Source of the DNA: Streptomyces litmocidini
GTDB taxonomy: Bacteria; Actinomycetota; Actinomycetes; Streptomycetales; Streptomycetaceae
Reading direction: 5' to 3'
Assembly (NCBI RefSeq): GCF_014649755.1
Contig: NZ_BMTQ01000007.1
Location: forward strand, 248,001-312,000
Length of the DNA: 64,000 bases
Positions 14,971-23,695 of this stretch are shown piece after piece (the stretch's first letter is position 1; every line of letters begins with the position of its first letter). Position numbers and translations under genes: made by a program. Below the pieces are notes generated by a model. That model ran no database searches. It saw nothing but the letters and a program-made list of their open reading frames with translations, and was not told the origin of the DNA.

Positions 14971-17907
14971 ATGTACCCGAACCTCCTCGTCCCGCTGCTC
15001 ATCGCCCTCGCGCTCGCCCTGGCGGCCCTGGCGCTGGTGGCCGTCCGGCAGCCGGTGTCACGACGGCTGGCCTTCCGGCAGGTCGCCCGGCGGCGCACCG
15101 AGGCCGCGCTGGTGATCGGCGGGTCGATGCTCGGAACGGCCATCGTCATCGGGGCCCTGGTCGTCGGCGACACCTTGAACTTCTCCGTGCGGCAGGAGGC
15201 GTACCGCACTCTGGGACCGGTGGACGAGCGCGTCGTCGCACCCCCCGGACCGACCGGGCGCGCCGTCACCGGACGGCTGGCCGCCCTGGCCGACGATCCG
15301 GACGTCGACGGAGTTCTGAACGCCCGGGCCACGCAGGCGTCGGCCGTCAGCGGTGCCGGTGACCGCACGGCCGCCGAGCCGCGCGTCCTGGCCTGGGAGG
15401 TGAACTTCGCCGAGGCGTCGCGCTTCGGCGCGGCGGGGGGTGACTCCGGTCTCGGCGGACCGGACCCGAAGCCCGGCCGGGTCGTGGTCAACGAACCGCT
15501 GGCCCGGTCCCTGGGCGTGGGAGCCGGGGATCCGGTCACGGTGTACCTGTTCGGGGCACCGCGCTCCTACCGCGTGGACCGCGTGGTGCCGGAGCGGGGC
15601 CTGGCCGGTGTGGGCCTGGGCGGCAGGCTGAACCGCGATGTGTTCCTGCCGCCGAAGGCCCTGGACTCCGCCGCCCGGGCCGCCGGAACGGAGCCGCGCT
15701 CGGTCACCTTCGTGTCCAACCGCGGAGGCGTCGAGGGCGGCGACGCCCTGACCGACCGGGTGACGGCCGACATCCGGCAGGCCCTGGGGCCGCTCGCGGA
15801 GCAGGCGGCGGTCGACACGCCGAAGCACACCGTCCTGCGGGACGCGAAACAGGCCGGGGACTCCCTCGGAGCCCTGTTCCTCATGATCGGCAGCTTCAGC
15901 ATCATCGCGGGCGCGCTGCTCCTGGTGAACATCTTCGTGATGCTCGGCGAGGAGCGGAAGTCCCAGATGGGGATGGTGCGGGCCGTCGGGATGAAGCGCT
16001 CGCGCCTCGTCGGGTCCTTCACCCTCGAAGGGGCGACGTACGCGTTGCTGTCCGCGCTGCCGGGCGCGGCCGTCGGGGTCGCCGTCGGCTGGGGCGTCGC
16101 CGTGGTGGCGGCGCAGATCTTCCAGGGCTGGTCGGTCGGCGGAAGCAGCATCCGCATCGCGTTCGCGGTCACGCCCACCAGCGTCCTCAACGGACTGGCC
16201 ATGGGCCTGCTCATCGCCTTCGCCGCGATCCTCGCGACCAGCGTCCGCATCAGCAGGTTCAACATCATCGCCGCGATCCGCGACCTCCCCGCGACGCCCG
16301 GGCAGGGCCCGCGCCGCCGACTGCTCGCGGTCTCCAGCACCCTGGCCGTCCTGTGCGCGTTCGTGGCCGTCCCGGCCGTGGCGCGCAGCCAGCCCGACGC
16401 GACGTACCTCATGCCGGCGCTCGCCCTCGTCTTCGCCGTTCCGGCGCTGCTGCGCGTCCTTCCCCGGCACACGGTCACCACCCTGGTCGCCGGATCCGTG
16501 CTCATCTGGACGCTCCTCGCGCCCGTCATACGCCCCCGGATCTTCGACACGCCGTCGATGTCCGTGTACGTCATCCAGGGCGCCCTGGCCGCCTTCTCCG
16601 CCGTGGTGCTCGTCAGCGACAACCAGAAGACGCTGCTCCGCCCCGTACGCCGGCTCCTCCAGCGCCCGACGGAAGGCGGCCTCGCGGCGCGGCTCGCGGT
16701 CGCGTACCCCTTGGCCAAGAGATTCAGGACCGGCGCGACGCTGGTGATGTACACCCTGATCGTGTTCGTCCTCGTGCTCCTGACGGAGATCTCGGGCATC
16801 CTCCGCGCCGGCGTCGACGGCGTCGTCGCCGACGCCACCGCCGGCTACTCCCTGCGGCTCGACTACAACCCCGAGGTCGCGGGCGATCGGCTCGTCTCCG
16901 ATCTGCGCGGCGGCCCGTCGGCCGCCGGCGTCTCCGCCGTCACGCCCCTGCTCAACGCCACCGGGCGGGCCACCGATCCGGGTGGCCGCAGCCCCCGGCC
17001 GCTGGACACCGCCGTCGTCGGCGTGCCCGACGGGGCGATCACCGGCATCACGTTCCGGGAGCGGCTGCCCGGCCTGGCCGACGACCCCGCGGTGTGGCGG
17101 GCCCTCGCCTCCGACCCCCGCTACGTCGTTCTCGACGGCTTCTTCGGCAGCACCGGCGGCCCGGCGGGCGACTCCTACGACCCCGGGGACACCCTCAGCC
17201 TGACGGACCCCCGGACGGGCCGCAGCGAGCAGAAGACCATCGCCGGCGTGCTCAGCAACGGGAGGGTCTTCTACCCCGGCACCGGCGCCAGTTCGACCAC
17301 CTACCCCGTCGTGATGGGCGAGCGGGCGACGCGCGAACTGTTCGGCACCCAGGCCCAGAACGCCTCCGCATTGGTGAGGACCAGCCCCGGCACCTCTCCC
17401 GACGCGCTGGCGACCCGGCTGCAGGGCGAGCAGCTCTCGTCCAGCCTGGTCGCCACGCCCATCGAGTCGGACATCCGCCGCCAGTTCGACTCCAGCACCG
17501 CCTTCTTCCGCCTCATGCAGGGCTTCCTCGTCCTGGGCCTCGGCGTGGGCATCACCGGCCTCGGCGTCGTCATGGTCCGAGCCGTACGCGAACGCCGACG
17601 CACCATCGGCATCCTGCGGGCCCTCGGATTCCGGGCGCGGACCGTCCGACGGTCCTTCCTGTGGGAGAGCACCTTCGTCGCCGTGGAGGGAATCGTGCTC
17701 GGTTCGCTGCTCGGTGTGCTGACCACCTGGCTCATGTACAGCAACAGCGCCGCGTTCGAGGGCCTCGAAGGAGGATTCCCGGTCGAGTGGACCAGCATCT
17801 GCGGCCTGGCCGCGGCCACCTTCGTCGCCTCGCTCCTGGCCACGATCGGGCCGGCCCGGCGCGCGGCCGCCATCCGCCCGGCCCTCGCGGTCCGCGTCAC
17901 CGAATGA
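14971..17907 (+). CDS. FtsX-like ABC transporter permease, two FtsX domains
   Basis: A 978-residue membrane protein. An N-terminal helix (~5-25) and a second (~45-65) precede a large extracytoplasmic domain. The first FtsX domain (~295-440) carries MIGSFSIIAGALLLVNIFVM and GEERKSQMGMVRAVGMKRS. A middle helical block (~450-570) and a second extracytoplasmic domain (~620-830) follow. The second FtsX domain (~845-975) carries VRERRRTIGILRALGFRAR. This 10-helix layout matches the actinobacterial MacB-like permeases often linked to antimicrobial or lipoprotein export. It forms an operon with the ATPase at 14231. Confidence 0.92.
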   Translation: MYPNLLVPLLIALALALAALALVAVRQPVSRRLAFRQVARRRTEAALVIGGSMLGTAIVIGALVVGDTLNFSVRQEAYRTLGPVDERVVAPPGPTGRAVTGRLAALADDPDVDGVLNARATQASAVSGAGDRTAAEPRVLAWEVNFAEASRFGAAGGDSGLGGPDPKPGRVVVNEPLARSLGVGAGDPVTVYLFGAPRSYRVDRVVPERGLAGVGLGGRLNRDVFLPPKALDSAARAAGTEPRSVTFVSNRGGVEGGDALTDRVTADIRQALGPLAEQAAVDTPKHTVLRDAKQAGDSLGALFLMIGSFSIIAGALLLVNIFVMLGEERKSQMGMVRAVGMKRSRLVGSFTLEGATYALLSALPGAAVGVAVGWGVAVVAAQIFQGWSVGGSSIRIAFAVTPTSVLNGLAMGLLIAFAAILATSVRISRFNIIAAIRDLPATPGQGPRRRLLAVSSTLAVLCAFVAVPAVARSQPDATYLMPALALVFAVPALLRVLPRHTVTTLVAGSVLIWTLLAPVIRPRIFDTPSMSVYVIQGALAAFSAVVLVSDNQKTLLRPVRRLLQRPTEGGLAARLAVAYPLAKRFRTGATLVMYTLIVFVLVLLTEISGILRAGVDGVVADATAGYSLRLDYNPEVAGDRLVSDLRGGPSAAGVSAVTPLLNATGRATDPGGRSPRPLDTAVVGVPDGAITGITFRERLPGLADDPAVWRALASDPRYVVLDGFFGSTGGPAGDSYDPGDTLSLTDPRTGRSEQKTIAGVLSNGRVFYPGTGASSTTYPVVMGERATRELFGTQAQNASALVRTSPGTSPDALATRLQGEQLSSSLVATPIESDIRRQFDSSTAFFRLMQGFLVLGLGVGITGLGVVMVRAVRERRRTIGILRALGFRARTVRRSFLWESTFVAVEGIVLGSLLGVLTTWLMYSNSAAFEGLEGGFPVEWTSICGLAAATFVASLLATIGPARRAAAIRPALAVRVTE

Positions 17908-17936
17908 CGAGCGGCTCGGTTCCACCAGGCCACGGG

Positions 17937-19457
17937 TCAGGACGTCCGGGCTTCGCCGCTGTCACCACCGGAGGCGCCGTCGTCGTCGCGCCGCGTCGGC
18001 AGCCTCAGGGTGAAGCATGTGTGGCCGGGGCGGCTGGTGACCGTCGCCCGGCCGTCGTGGGCACGGGTCACGGCGTCCACGATGGCAAGGCCCAGCCCGG
18101 TCGAGCCGCTCGCCCGGGAGCGCGAGGAGTCGCCCCGGGTGAACCGGTGGAAGACACCGGGCAGCAACTCGGCCGGAATGCCGGGGCCGTCGTCCGTGAC
18201 GGTGAGGGTCACCCCCTCCGCGTCGGCGGCGAGGCCGACGGTGACTCGGGTACCGGGCGGGGTGTGCCCGCCGGCGTTCGCGAGCAGGTTGCCGAGGACC
18301 TGGTGGAGGCGGTCGCCGTCGCCGGTGACGTGGACGGGCTCCTCGGGAAGGTCCAGCTCCCACCGGTGCCCGGGGTGCCGGGCGGTCGCGTCCGCCACGG
18401 TGTCGAGAACCACCCGGGTCAGGTCCACGGCGTCCCGGCGCAGGCTGCGTCCCGCGTCCAGCCGGGCCAGCAGCAGCAGTTCGTCCACCAGGAGGCCCAT
18501 GCGGCGGGACTCGGCGTCGATGCGTTCGAGCGCGTGCCGGACCTCGTCGGGCAGAGTGTCCCCGTGATGGCGCAGGGCGAGTTCGGCGCGGGCCCGCACC
18601 GTGGCGACGGGGGTGCGCAGCTCGTGTCCGGCGTCGGCGGCGAAGGTGCGCAGCCGTTCCTCGACGACGTGGCGGCGGTCCAGGGCGTCACCGACATGGC
18701 CGAGCATCCGGTTGAACGCGCCGGTGAGTCGGCCCGCCTCGGTGTCCGGCCGGGTGCCGGGCAGCGGTGGCGGCATGGCGACCTGCCCCGCGGCGAGCGG
18801 AAGCCGGGTCACCTCGTCGGCGGTCGCGGCCAGGCGTTCGAGGGGACGCAGGGAGAGCCGGGTCCAGGCCGCGGTGGTCACCCCGGCCGCGGTGAGGACG
18901 ATCGCGAACACGACCGCCTCCACGGCCGCGAGCCGCTCCACCGTCTCCTCGACGGGGTGCAGGGACAGTCCCGACAGCAGGACGTCGCCGTCGTCCCCGC
19001 TCCAGGCGGCGACGCGGTACGTCCCGAGGGACGCGAGGCGCAGGGTGCGGGGCCGGGCGTCCGCGGGCACGGCGGCGAGCGCCCGCGCGTCGTCGGCGGT
19101 CAACGGCACCCTGACGTCGCCGGCGCCGCGTACCACGGCGGCCTGTGCGATCCGGCCCCGCAGCAGCCGGGCCCCGAGCGTCCCGTCCGCCTGTCCCCGG
19201 GTGTCGCCCCGGCCGTCGGCGTCGGGCCGGTCCTCGTGTTCGAGGCTGACGGCGAACCGGCCGCCGCTCGCGACGATCTGCTGGTCGAGACGGTTGACCA
19301 GGAAGCTGCGCAGGGCGAGTACGGTGACCACGCCGACGACGGCGCAGGCGAGGGCGAGGAGCACGACGAGCCCGGTGGTCAGCCGGGCGCGAAGGGAGTG
19401 CGGCAGGCGGGGGCGGAAGCGCCGCCCACGGGCACGTGCCGGGCGCCGCGGGGTCAT
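17937..19457 (-). CDS. Two-component sensor histidine kinase
   Basis: A 506-residue membrane kinase. Transmembrane helices lie at ~26-50 and ~180-200 around a ~130-residue extracytoplasmic sensor with no recognised fold. HAMP follows (~200-260), then the H-box AADAGHELRTPVATV with His278, N-box HQVLGNLLANAGG (~385-397), G1 DDGPGIP (422-428) and G2 GLGLAIV (454-460). ATG 19457 overlaps the stop of the response-regulator gene by four bases. The pair is divergent from the flavin electron-transfer operon, its likely target. Confidence 0.92.
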   Translation of the reverse strand: MTPRRPARARGRRFRPRLPHSLRARLTTGLVVLLALACAVVGVVTVLALRSFLVNRLDQQIVASGGRFAVSLEHEDRPDADGRGDTRGQADGTLGARLLRGRIAQAAVVRGAGDVRVPLTADDARALAAVPADARPRTLRLASLGTYRVAAWSGDDGDVLLSGLSLHPVEETVERLAAVEAVVFAIVLTAAGVTTAAWTRLSLRPLERLAATADEVTRLPLAAGQVAMPPPLPGTRPDTEAGRLTGAFNRMLGHVGDALDRRHVVEERLRTFAADAGHELRTPVATVRARAELALRHHGDTLPDEVRHALERIDAESRRMGLLVDELLLLARLDAGRSLRRDAVDLTRVVLDTVADATARHPGHRWELDLPEEPVHVTGDGDRLHQVLGNLLANAGGHTPPGTRVTVGLAADAEGVTLTVTDDGPGIPAELLPGVFHRFTRGDSSRSRASGSTGLGLAIVDAVTRAHDGRATVTSRPGHTCFTLRLPTRRDDDGASGGDSGEARTS

Positions 19458-20191
19458 CGGCGCTCGGGGCGCAGCACGTAGCCGACACCGCGCACGGTGT
19501 GGATGAGCGGCGGGCGACCGGCGTCGATCTTCTTGCGGAGGTAGCTGATGTAGAGCTCGACGACATGGGCGCGGCCGCCGAAGTCGTACCGCCATACGTG
19601 GTCCAGGATCTGCCGTTTGGACAGCACGCGGTGCGGGTTGCGCAGGAGGTAGCGCAGCAACTCGAACTCGGTGCGGGAGAGGTCGACGGGGACGCCGCCG
19701 CGGGCGACCTCGTGGCCCTCCTCGTCCATGACGAGGTCGGCGAGGACCAGACGGGGCCCACCGCCCTGTGTGGCCTCCGCGAGCCCGGCCCTGCGCAGCA
19801 GCCCCCGGAGCCGGGCCAGTACCTCTTCGAGGCTGAACGGCTTGGTGACGTAGTCGTCGGCGCCGGCCGTGATCCCGGCGATCCGGTCCTCGACGGCGTC
19901 GCGCGCGGTGAGGAAGAGGACGCACAGGGCGGGACGGGCCGCGCGCAGCCGGGCCAGCACGTGCGGGCCGTCGTGGTCCGGCAGCATCCAGTCGAGGACC
20001 ACCGCGTCCGGCCCGAAGTCCTCGGCGACCGCGGTCGCCTCGGCGGCCGTTCCCGCGGTGCGCACCTCCCAGCCCTCGGTGCGCAGGGCTGCGGCCAGCA
20101 CCTCGGTGAGGTCCTGCTCGTCGTCGACGACCAGCACCCTGGGCCGGGTGCCGTCGGGGCGGCGCACCTCGGTACGCGGCGATGGGTTCAT
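19454..20191 (-). CDS. OmpR-family response regulator
   Basis: A 245-residue DNA-binding regulator. The receiver domain (~16-130) has the acidic pair DD23-24, phospho-acceptor Asp67 in VVLDWMLPD, Thr95 in FLTARD and Lys117 in VTKPFS. The C-terminal winged helix (~150-243) includes TEFELLRYLLRNPHRVLSKR and ends RKKIDAGRPPLIHTVRGVGY. It is cotranscribed with the kinase at 17937. Tandem direct repeats at 20238 and 20335, each with 11-bp period, are candidate binding sites. Confidence 0.93.
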   Translation of the reverse strand: MNPSPRTEVRRPDGTRPRVLVVDDEQDLTEVLAAALRTEGWEVRTAGTAAEATAVAEDFGPDAVVLDWMLPDHDGPHVLARLRAARPALCVLFLTARDAVEDRIAGITAGADDYVTKPFSLEEVLARLRGLLRRAGLAEATQGGGPRLVLADLVMDEEGHEVARGGVPVDLSRTEFELLRYLLRNPHRVLSKRQILDHVWRYDFGGRAHVVELYISYLRKKIDAGRPPLIHTVRGVGYVLRPERR

Positions 20192-20237
20192 GGTCCTTCC
20201 AGGATGCCGGACGGCGCGGGGCCGGAGATCCGTTCCA

Positions 20238-20257
20238 CCTCTGAGTTTCCTCTGAAC
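20238..20257 (+). promoter_or_regulatory. OmpR-type direct repeat (CCTCTGA, 11-bp period)
   Basis: CCTCTGA at 20238-20244 and CCTCTGAAC at 20249-20257 are in tandem with 11-bp spacing, the usual pattern for OmpR-family dimers. It lies 47 bp upstream of the response-regulator start and may mediate autoregulation. Confidence 0.6.
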
Positions 20258-20334
20258 GGATCCTCGCCGCCCGCCCGTGCCCCGCCCGGCCCGGCACCGG
20301 TCCGGGGCCGGCGGACCGCTCCGTACGGGGTCCG

Positions 20335-20354
20335 GTTCAGAGGCTTCTCACAGG
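20335..20354 (-). promoter_or_regulatory. OmpR-type direct repeat, opposite orientation
   Basis: On the minus strand CCTGTGA and CCTCTGAAC recur with the same 11-bp period as the site at 20238, in inverted orientation. It is 68 bp upstream of the flavocytochrome gene start (20422). Two matching boxes in one divergent region strongly suggest control of both units by the adjacent regulator. Confidence 0.6.
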
Positions 20355-20421
20355 ATCACGGACCACAGTGGACGAGGCCCCGGCGCCCTGCCGGGCCACG
20401 GGCCCGAAGGCGAGGAAGCGC

Positions 20422-21792
20422 ATGAGCACGGAAGTCGCACGGGCGGTGCGGCCGGGTGGCCGGCGTCGTGCCGGTCGCGCCGCCGCCGGGTCCGCGGCCG
20501 TCGCGGCGCTCTCGGTCCAGGCGGCGATCTGGGCCGGGGCCGCGGCGGTGCTCGCCCTGTGGTGGGTGGACACCGCCTCGGTGGTGGGTCCTGCGGGCTG
20601 GTTCACCGGCGCGGGCCGGATCACCGGTCTGCTCGCGGGATACGCCTGCGCGGTGCTGGTCGTCCTCATGGCACGGGTGCCGTTCCTGGACCGCACGGTG
20701 GGCACCGACCGGATGACGCGCTGGCACGCGGCGGCGGGTCGCTCCACCATCGGGCTGACACTGGCCCACACGGTGCTGATCGTCGAAGGCTACGCGCTCA
20801 CCGGCCGGACGGATCCGGTCACCGAGGGAGCCCGGGTGGTCCTGCACTACCCGGACATGCTCAAGGCCACGGCGGCGCTGCTGCTCCTGCTGCTCACCGC
20901 GGTGGTCTCGGCACGTGCCGCGCGCCGCCGGTTGAGCCACGAGACCTGGTACTACCTGCACCTCCTCACGTACGCGGCGGTCTTCCTCGCCTTCGGACAC
21001 CAGATCGCGAACGGCGCGGACTTCGACCGGCCGGCCGTGCGGGCCGGCTGGTACGTGCTGTACGTGGGGGCCGCGGCGCTGATCGTCTGGTTCCGGATGC
21101 TCGCGCCGCTGCGGCTTTCGCGGCGGCACGCACTGCGGGTCGCGGGCGTCCGGCGGGAAGCCCCGGACGTGGTGTCGGTGCTGGTCGTCGGCGAGCGCAT
21201 GGACGAGCTCACCGTCCGACCCGGGCAGTTCTTCCGCTGGCGGTTCCTGGCGCCGGGGCTGTGGTGGACCGCGTCGCCGTACTCGGTGTCCGCCGTCCCC
21301 GACGGACGCGGCCTGCGCATCACCGTGAAGGCGCTGGGCGGCCACAGCTCGGCACTCGCCACGGTCCGCTCCGGCACCCGGGTCTGGGCCGAGGGCCCGT
21401 ACGGAGCCCTCACCCCGGACCGAGCGGCGGGGCGGCCCGCGCTGCTGCTCGCGGCCGGGGTGGGCATCACCCCCCTGCGGGTGCTGTTCGAGACGCTGCC
21501 GAAGGACCCGGTGCTGATCCACTGGGCGCGACGGCCCGAGGACCTGGTGCTCCGCCACGAGATCGACGCGATCGCGGCCCACCGAGGCGCACGCGCCCAC
21601 TACTCCGTGAGCCACCCGGCGGGTTACCACCTGCCGCTGGACGCCGTCACGTTGCGCGGCCTCGTCCCGGACGTGGCGGGGCGCGCCTGCTTCCTGTGCG
21701 GGCCGCCCGGCTGGACCGCGGCGGCAGAGACGGCGCTGCGCGAGGCGGGGGTGCCCGCCCACCGGATCCACCACGAGTCGTTCGCGTGGTGA
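20422..21792 (+). CDS. Ferric-reductase-like transmembrane flavocytochrome
   Basis: A 456-residue membrane oxidoreductase. The N-terminal half has about six helices (from ~30) of the ferric-reductase type; His102, His116, His180 and His193 are candidate haem ligands. The C-terminal half is an FNR-like flavin reductase: FFRWRFLAPGLWWTASPYSV binds FAD, VGITPLRVLFETLP binds NAD(P)H, and CFLCGPPGW lies near the end. It would take electrons from cytosolic NAD(P)H through FAD and haem across the membrane. ATG 20422 has GAGGAAG upstream; a GTG at 20368 is less likely. The next genes encode an FMN-binding protein and ApbE, the probable electron acceptor and its flavin-attaching enzyme. Confidence 0.9.
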   Translation: MSTEVARAVRPGGRRRAGRAAAGSAAVAALSVQAAIWAGAAAVLALWWVDTASVVGPAGWFTGAGRITGLLAGYACAVLVVLMARVPFLDRTVGTDRMTRWHAAAGRSTIGLTLAHTVLIVEGYALTGRTDPVTEGARVVLHYPDMLKATAALLLLLLTAVVSARAARRRLSHETWYYLHLLTYAAVFLAFGHQIANGADFDRPAVRAGWYVLYVGAAALIVWFRMLAPLRLSRRHALRVAGVRREAPDVVSVLVVGERMDELTVRPGQFFRWRFLAPGLWWTASPYSVSAVPDGRGLRITVKALGGHSSALATVRSGTRVWAEGPYGALTPDRAAGRPALLLAAGVGITPLRVLFETLPKDPVLIHWARRPEDLVLRHEIDAIAAHRGARAHYSVSHPAGYHLPLDAVTLRGLVPDVAGRACFLCGPPGWTAAAETALREAGVPAHRIHHESFAW

Positions 21793-21846
21793 ACCCGCCG
21801 GATCGACCCGCAACACTCCCCTGATCACCGGCCCCGAGGAGGCCCC

Positions 21847-22269
21847 ATGCGCCGTCTTCTGCTCTCCACCGCGGTCACCGTGGCCGGAGTCTGCTCCCTG
21901 CTGGCCCTGAAACCGCACCAGCCGGCCGTCGCCTCGGCGGGTGCCGCGCCGACACAGCCCGGTTCCGTCGGCACGACGGCGGGGGCCTCGGCGTCCGGCA
22001 CGTACACGGGGGACGTCGTCGACACCCGGTACGGACCGGTGCAGGTACGGGTCACGATCACCGACGGCCGGCTGACCGACGTCACCGCGGTCCGGACCCC
22101 GTCGGAGAACGAACGCGACCGGGAGATCGCCGGCTACGCGGTGCCGACGCTCACCGGCGAAGCCCTGACCGCGCAGAGCGCGCACATCGACACGGTATCG
22201 GGTGCCACCTACACGAGCGAGGGCTACATCCGGTCCCTGCAAAGCGCTCTGGACCAGGCCCGTGGATGA
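21847..22269 (+). CDS. Exported FMN-binding domain protein
   Basis: A 140-residue protein. Residues 1-30 form a signal sequence or anchor (RRLLLSTAVTVAGVCSLLAL). The FMN-binding domain (~50-138) contains YGPVQVRVTITDGRLTDV and the flavinylation motif SGATYTS (118-124); Thr121 of SGAT is the expected site for covalent FMN. It should act outside the membrane as a single-domain electron carrier, accepting electrons from the flavocytochrome at 20422. GAGGAGG precedes the ATG, and ApbE starts inside its last codons. Confidence 0.92.
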   Translation: MRRLLLSTAVTVAGVCSLLALKPHQPAVASAGAAPTQPGSVGTTAGASASGTYTGDVVDTRYGPVQVRVTITDGRLTDVTAVRTPSENERDREIAGYAVPTLTGEALTAQSAHIDTVSGATYTSEGYIRSLQSALDQARG

Positions 22270-23056
22270 CCGGGCCGCGGCGGGGACGGCCTCCTGGCGG
22301 CATGCCGAACCGGTGATGGGCACCGTGGTCTCCTTCGCCCTCCGCCACCGGCGGACGCCGGAGCTGCGGACCGCGCTGGGCAAGGCCGTGGCGCTGCTGC
22401 ACGAGGTCGACCGGGAGTTCTCCCCGTTCCTGCCGGACAGCGCCGTGAGCCGATTGCGGCGGGGCGAGACGGGCCGGGCGGACACCACCCCCGCCGTACG
22501 GCGCGTGCTGGAGCTGTGCGACCTCGCGCACGGCCGTACCCGGGGTGCCTTCGACGCCTGGGCGGACGGCCGGCCCGATCCGTGCGGTCTGGTGAAGGGC
22601 TGGGCCGCCGAACGGGCCTGGCGGGTGCTGTGGGAGGCGGGCGCCACCGACGCGTGCGTGAACGCGGGCGGCGACGTGCGGGTCGGCGGCGCACCGGGGC
22701 CCGCGGGCGCCTGGCGCATCGGGATCGCCGACCCCCGGGCGCCGGGGCGGCTGCTGGCGGTGGTGGCGGGCCGGGACCTCGCGGTCGCCACCTCGGGCAC
22801 GACCGAGCGCGGCGCGCACGTCATCGACCCGCGCACCCGGATCCCGGCGACCGGGCTGCTGGGGGCGACCGTGACGGGCCCGGAACTGCTGTGGGCCGAC
22901 GTCTACGCGACGGCGGCGGTGGTACTGGGGGCTCGCGAGGCCCATCGGTGGATCACCGCCCTGCCGGGGTACGCCCTCCTCACCGTCGCCGCGGACGGCG
23001 AGGTGCGGGCGTCCTCGGATTTCCCCTTCGCCCCGCTCGAACAGGAGCCGGGGTGA
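22262..23056 (+). CDS. apbE: ApbE-family FAD:protein FMN transferase
   Basis: A 264-residue enzyme that cuts FAD and attaches FMN to a Thr/Ser of the target motif, here very likely SGAT of the protein encoded upstream. Family marks are PVMGTVVSFAL (~17), VDREFSPFLPDSAVSRL, CGLVKGWAAER, the GGD of NAGGDVRV and ATSGTTERGAHVIDPRT. GTG 22262 overlaps the end of the FMN-binding gene, so the two are coupled. No signal peptide is evident, so modification may occur inside the cell. Confidence 0.93.
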   Translation: MDDRAAAGTASWRHAEPVMGTVVSFALRHRRTPELRTALGKAVALLHEVDREFSPFLPDSAVSRLRRGETGRADTTPAVRRVLELCDLAHGRTRGAFDAWADGRPDPCGLVKGWAAERAWRVLWEAGATDACVNAGGDVRVGGAPGPAGAWRIGIADPRAPGRLLAVVAGRDLAVATSGTTERGAHVIDPRTRIPATGLLGATVTGPELLWADVYATAAVVLGAREAHRWITALPGYALLTVAADGEVRASSDFPFAPLEQEPG

Positions 23057-23099
23057 TGAGGTGCGTAGGCGTCGCAAGCAGATGACGCCGCAGGCGAGT

Positions 23100-23290
23100 C
23101 GGGGCGGGCCGAGGTGGAGGTCCGCCCCGGTCCGGTCCCGCAGCCGCCGCCAGGCCGTCGCCCCGCTGCAGCCGGTCCGCCCGGCCGGCACGTCTCTCCG
23201 ACCCACGTTCGTGCGCGGCACGTAGACGATGCCCCGCAGGGCCGCACGGTCCTCCGCCGTCAGGAGTCCGGGATGCCGATGGCGCCGCCG
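23100..23290 (-). pseudogene. IS5-type transposase N-terminal remnant
   Basis: On the minus strand, about 60 codons read RHRHPGLLTAEDRAALRGIV, then YVPRTNVGRRDVPAG and TAWRRLRDRTG. This resembles the N-terminal region of IS5-family transposases (…RGILYVLRTGIPWRDLP…). The remainder is missing and several residues are abnormal (RRDVP for WRDLP). The stretch 23057-23695 holds no other convincing gene. Confidence 0.5.
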
Positions 23291-23695
23291 GGCGTCGACC
23301 GTCCGGCCCAGCCCTCCGCCACGTCACCGAGGGGGTGGAGCTCCTGGTCGCTCTCGCCCCCGCCCTGACCGGCGCCGTGCGAACCGCGTCGACGACGGCG
23401 CGTCCGATCCTGGACGGCACGCTCCTGCCCCTCAACCGCGTCACCACGAACCAGCCGTTCCACTCGGACAGGCACAAGAATCACGGAAGGGACGTACGGG
23501 CCATCGCCCGGCCCCCTTCGGTCGACTGCCGTGGTTCTCCCGCGCGTACCGACGGCGGCGTGCATGACCCCTTTGGGCCTGCTGCGGTGCAGGGCACGAA
23601 TCGGCTTTGCAGTATGGCGTCTGACGACCCCGACCCCGTGTGACGAGCCGAGCGGTCTCCCCGTGTGCCCACCGGCACCGCCTTGGAAGGACGAC

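Noticed and set aside
15058..17925. 955-codon open frame antisense to the FtsX permease
   Set aside because: The opposite strand has clear FtsX domains and correct codon bias; this frame has none.
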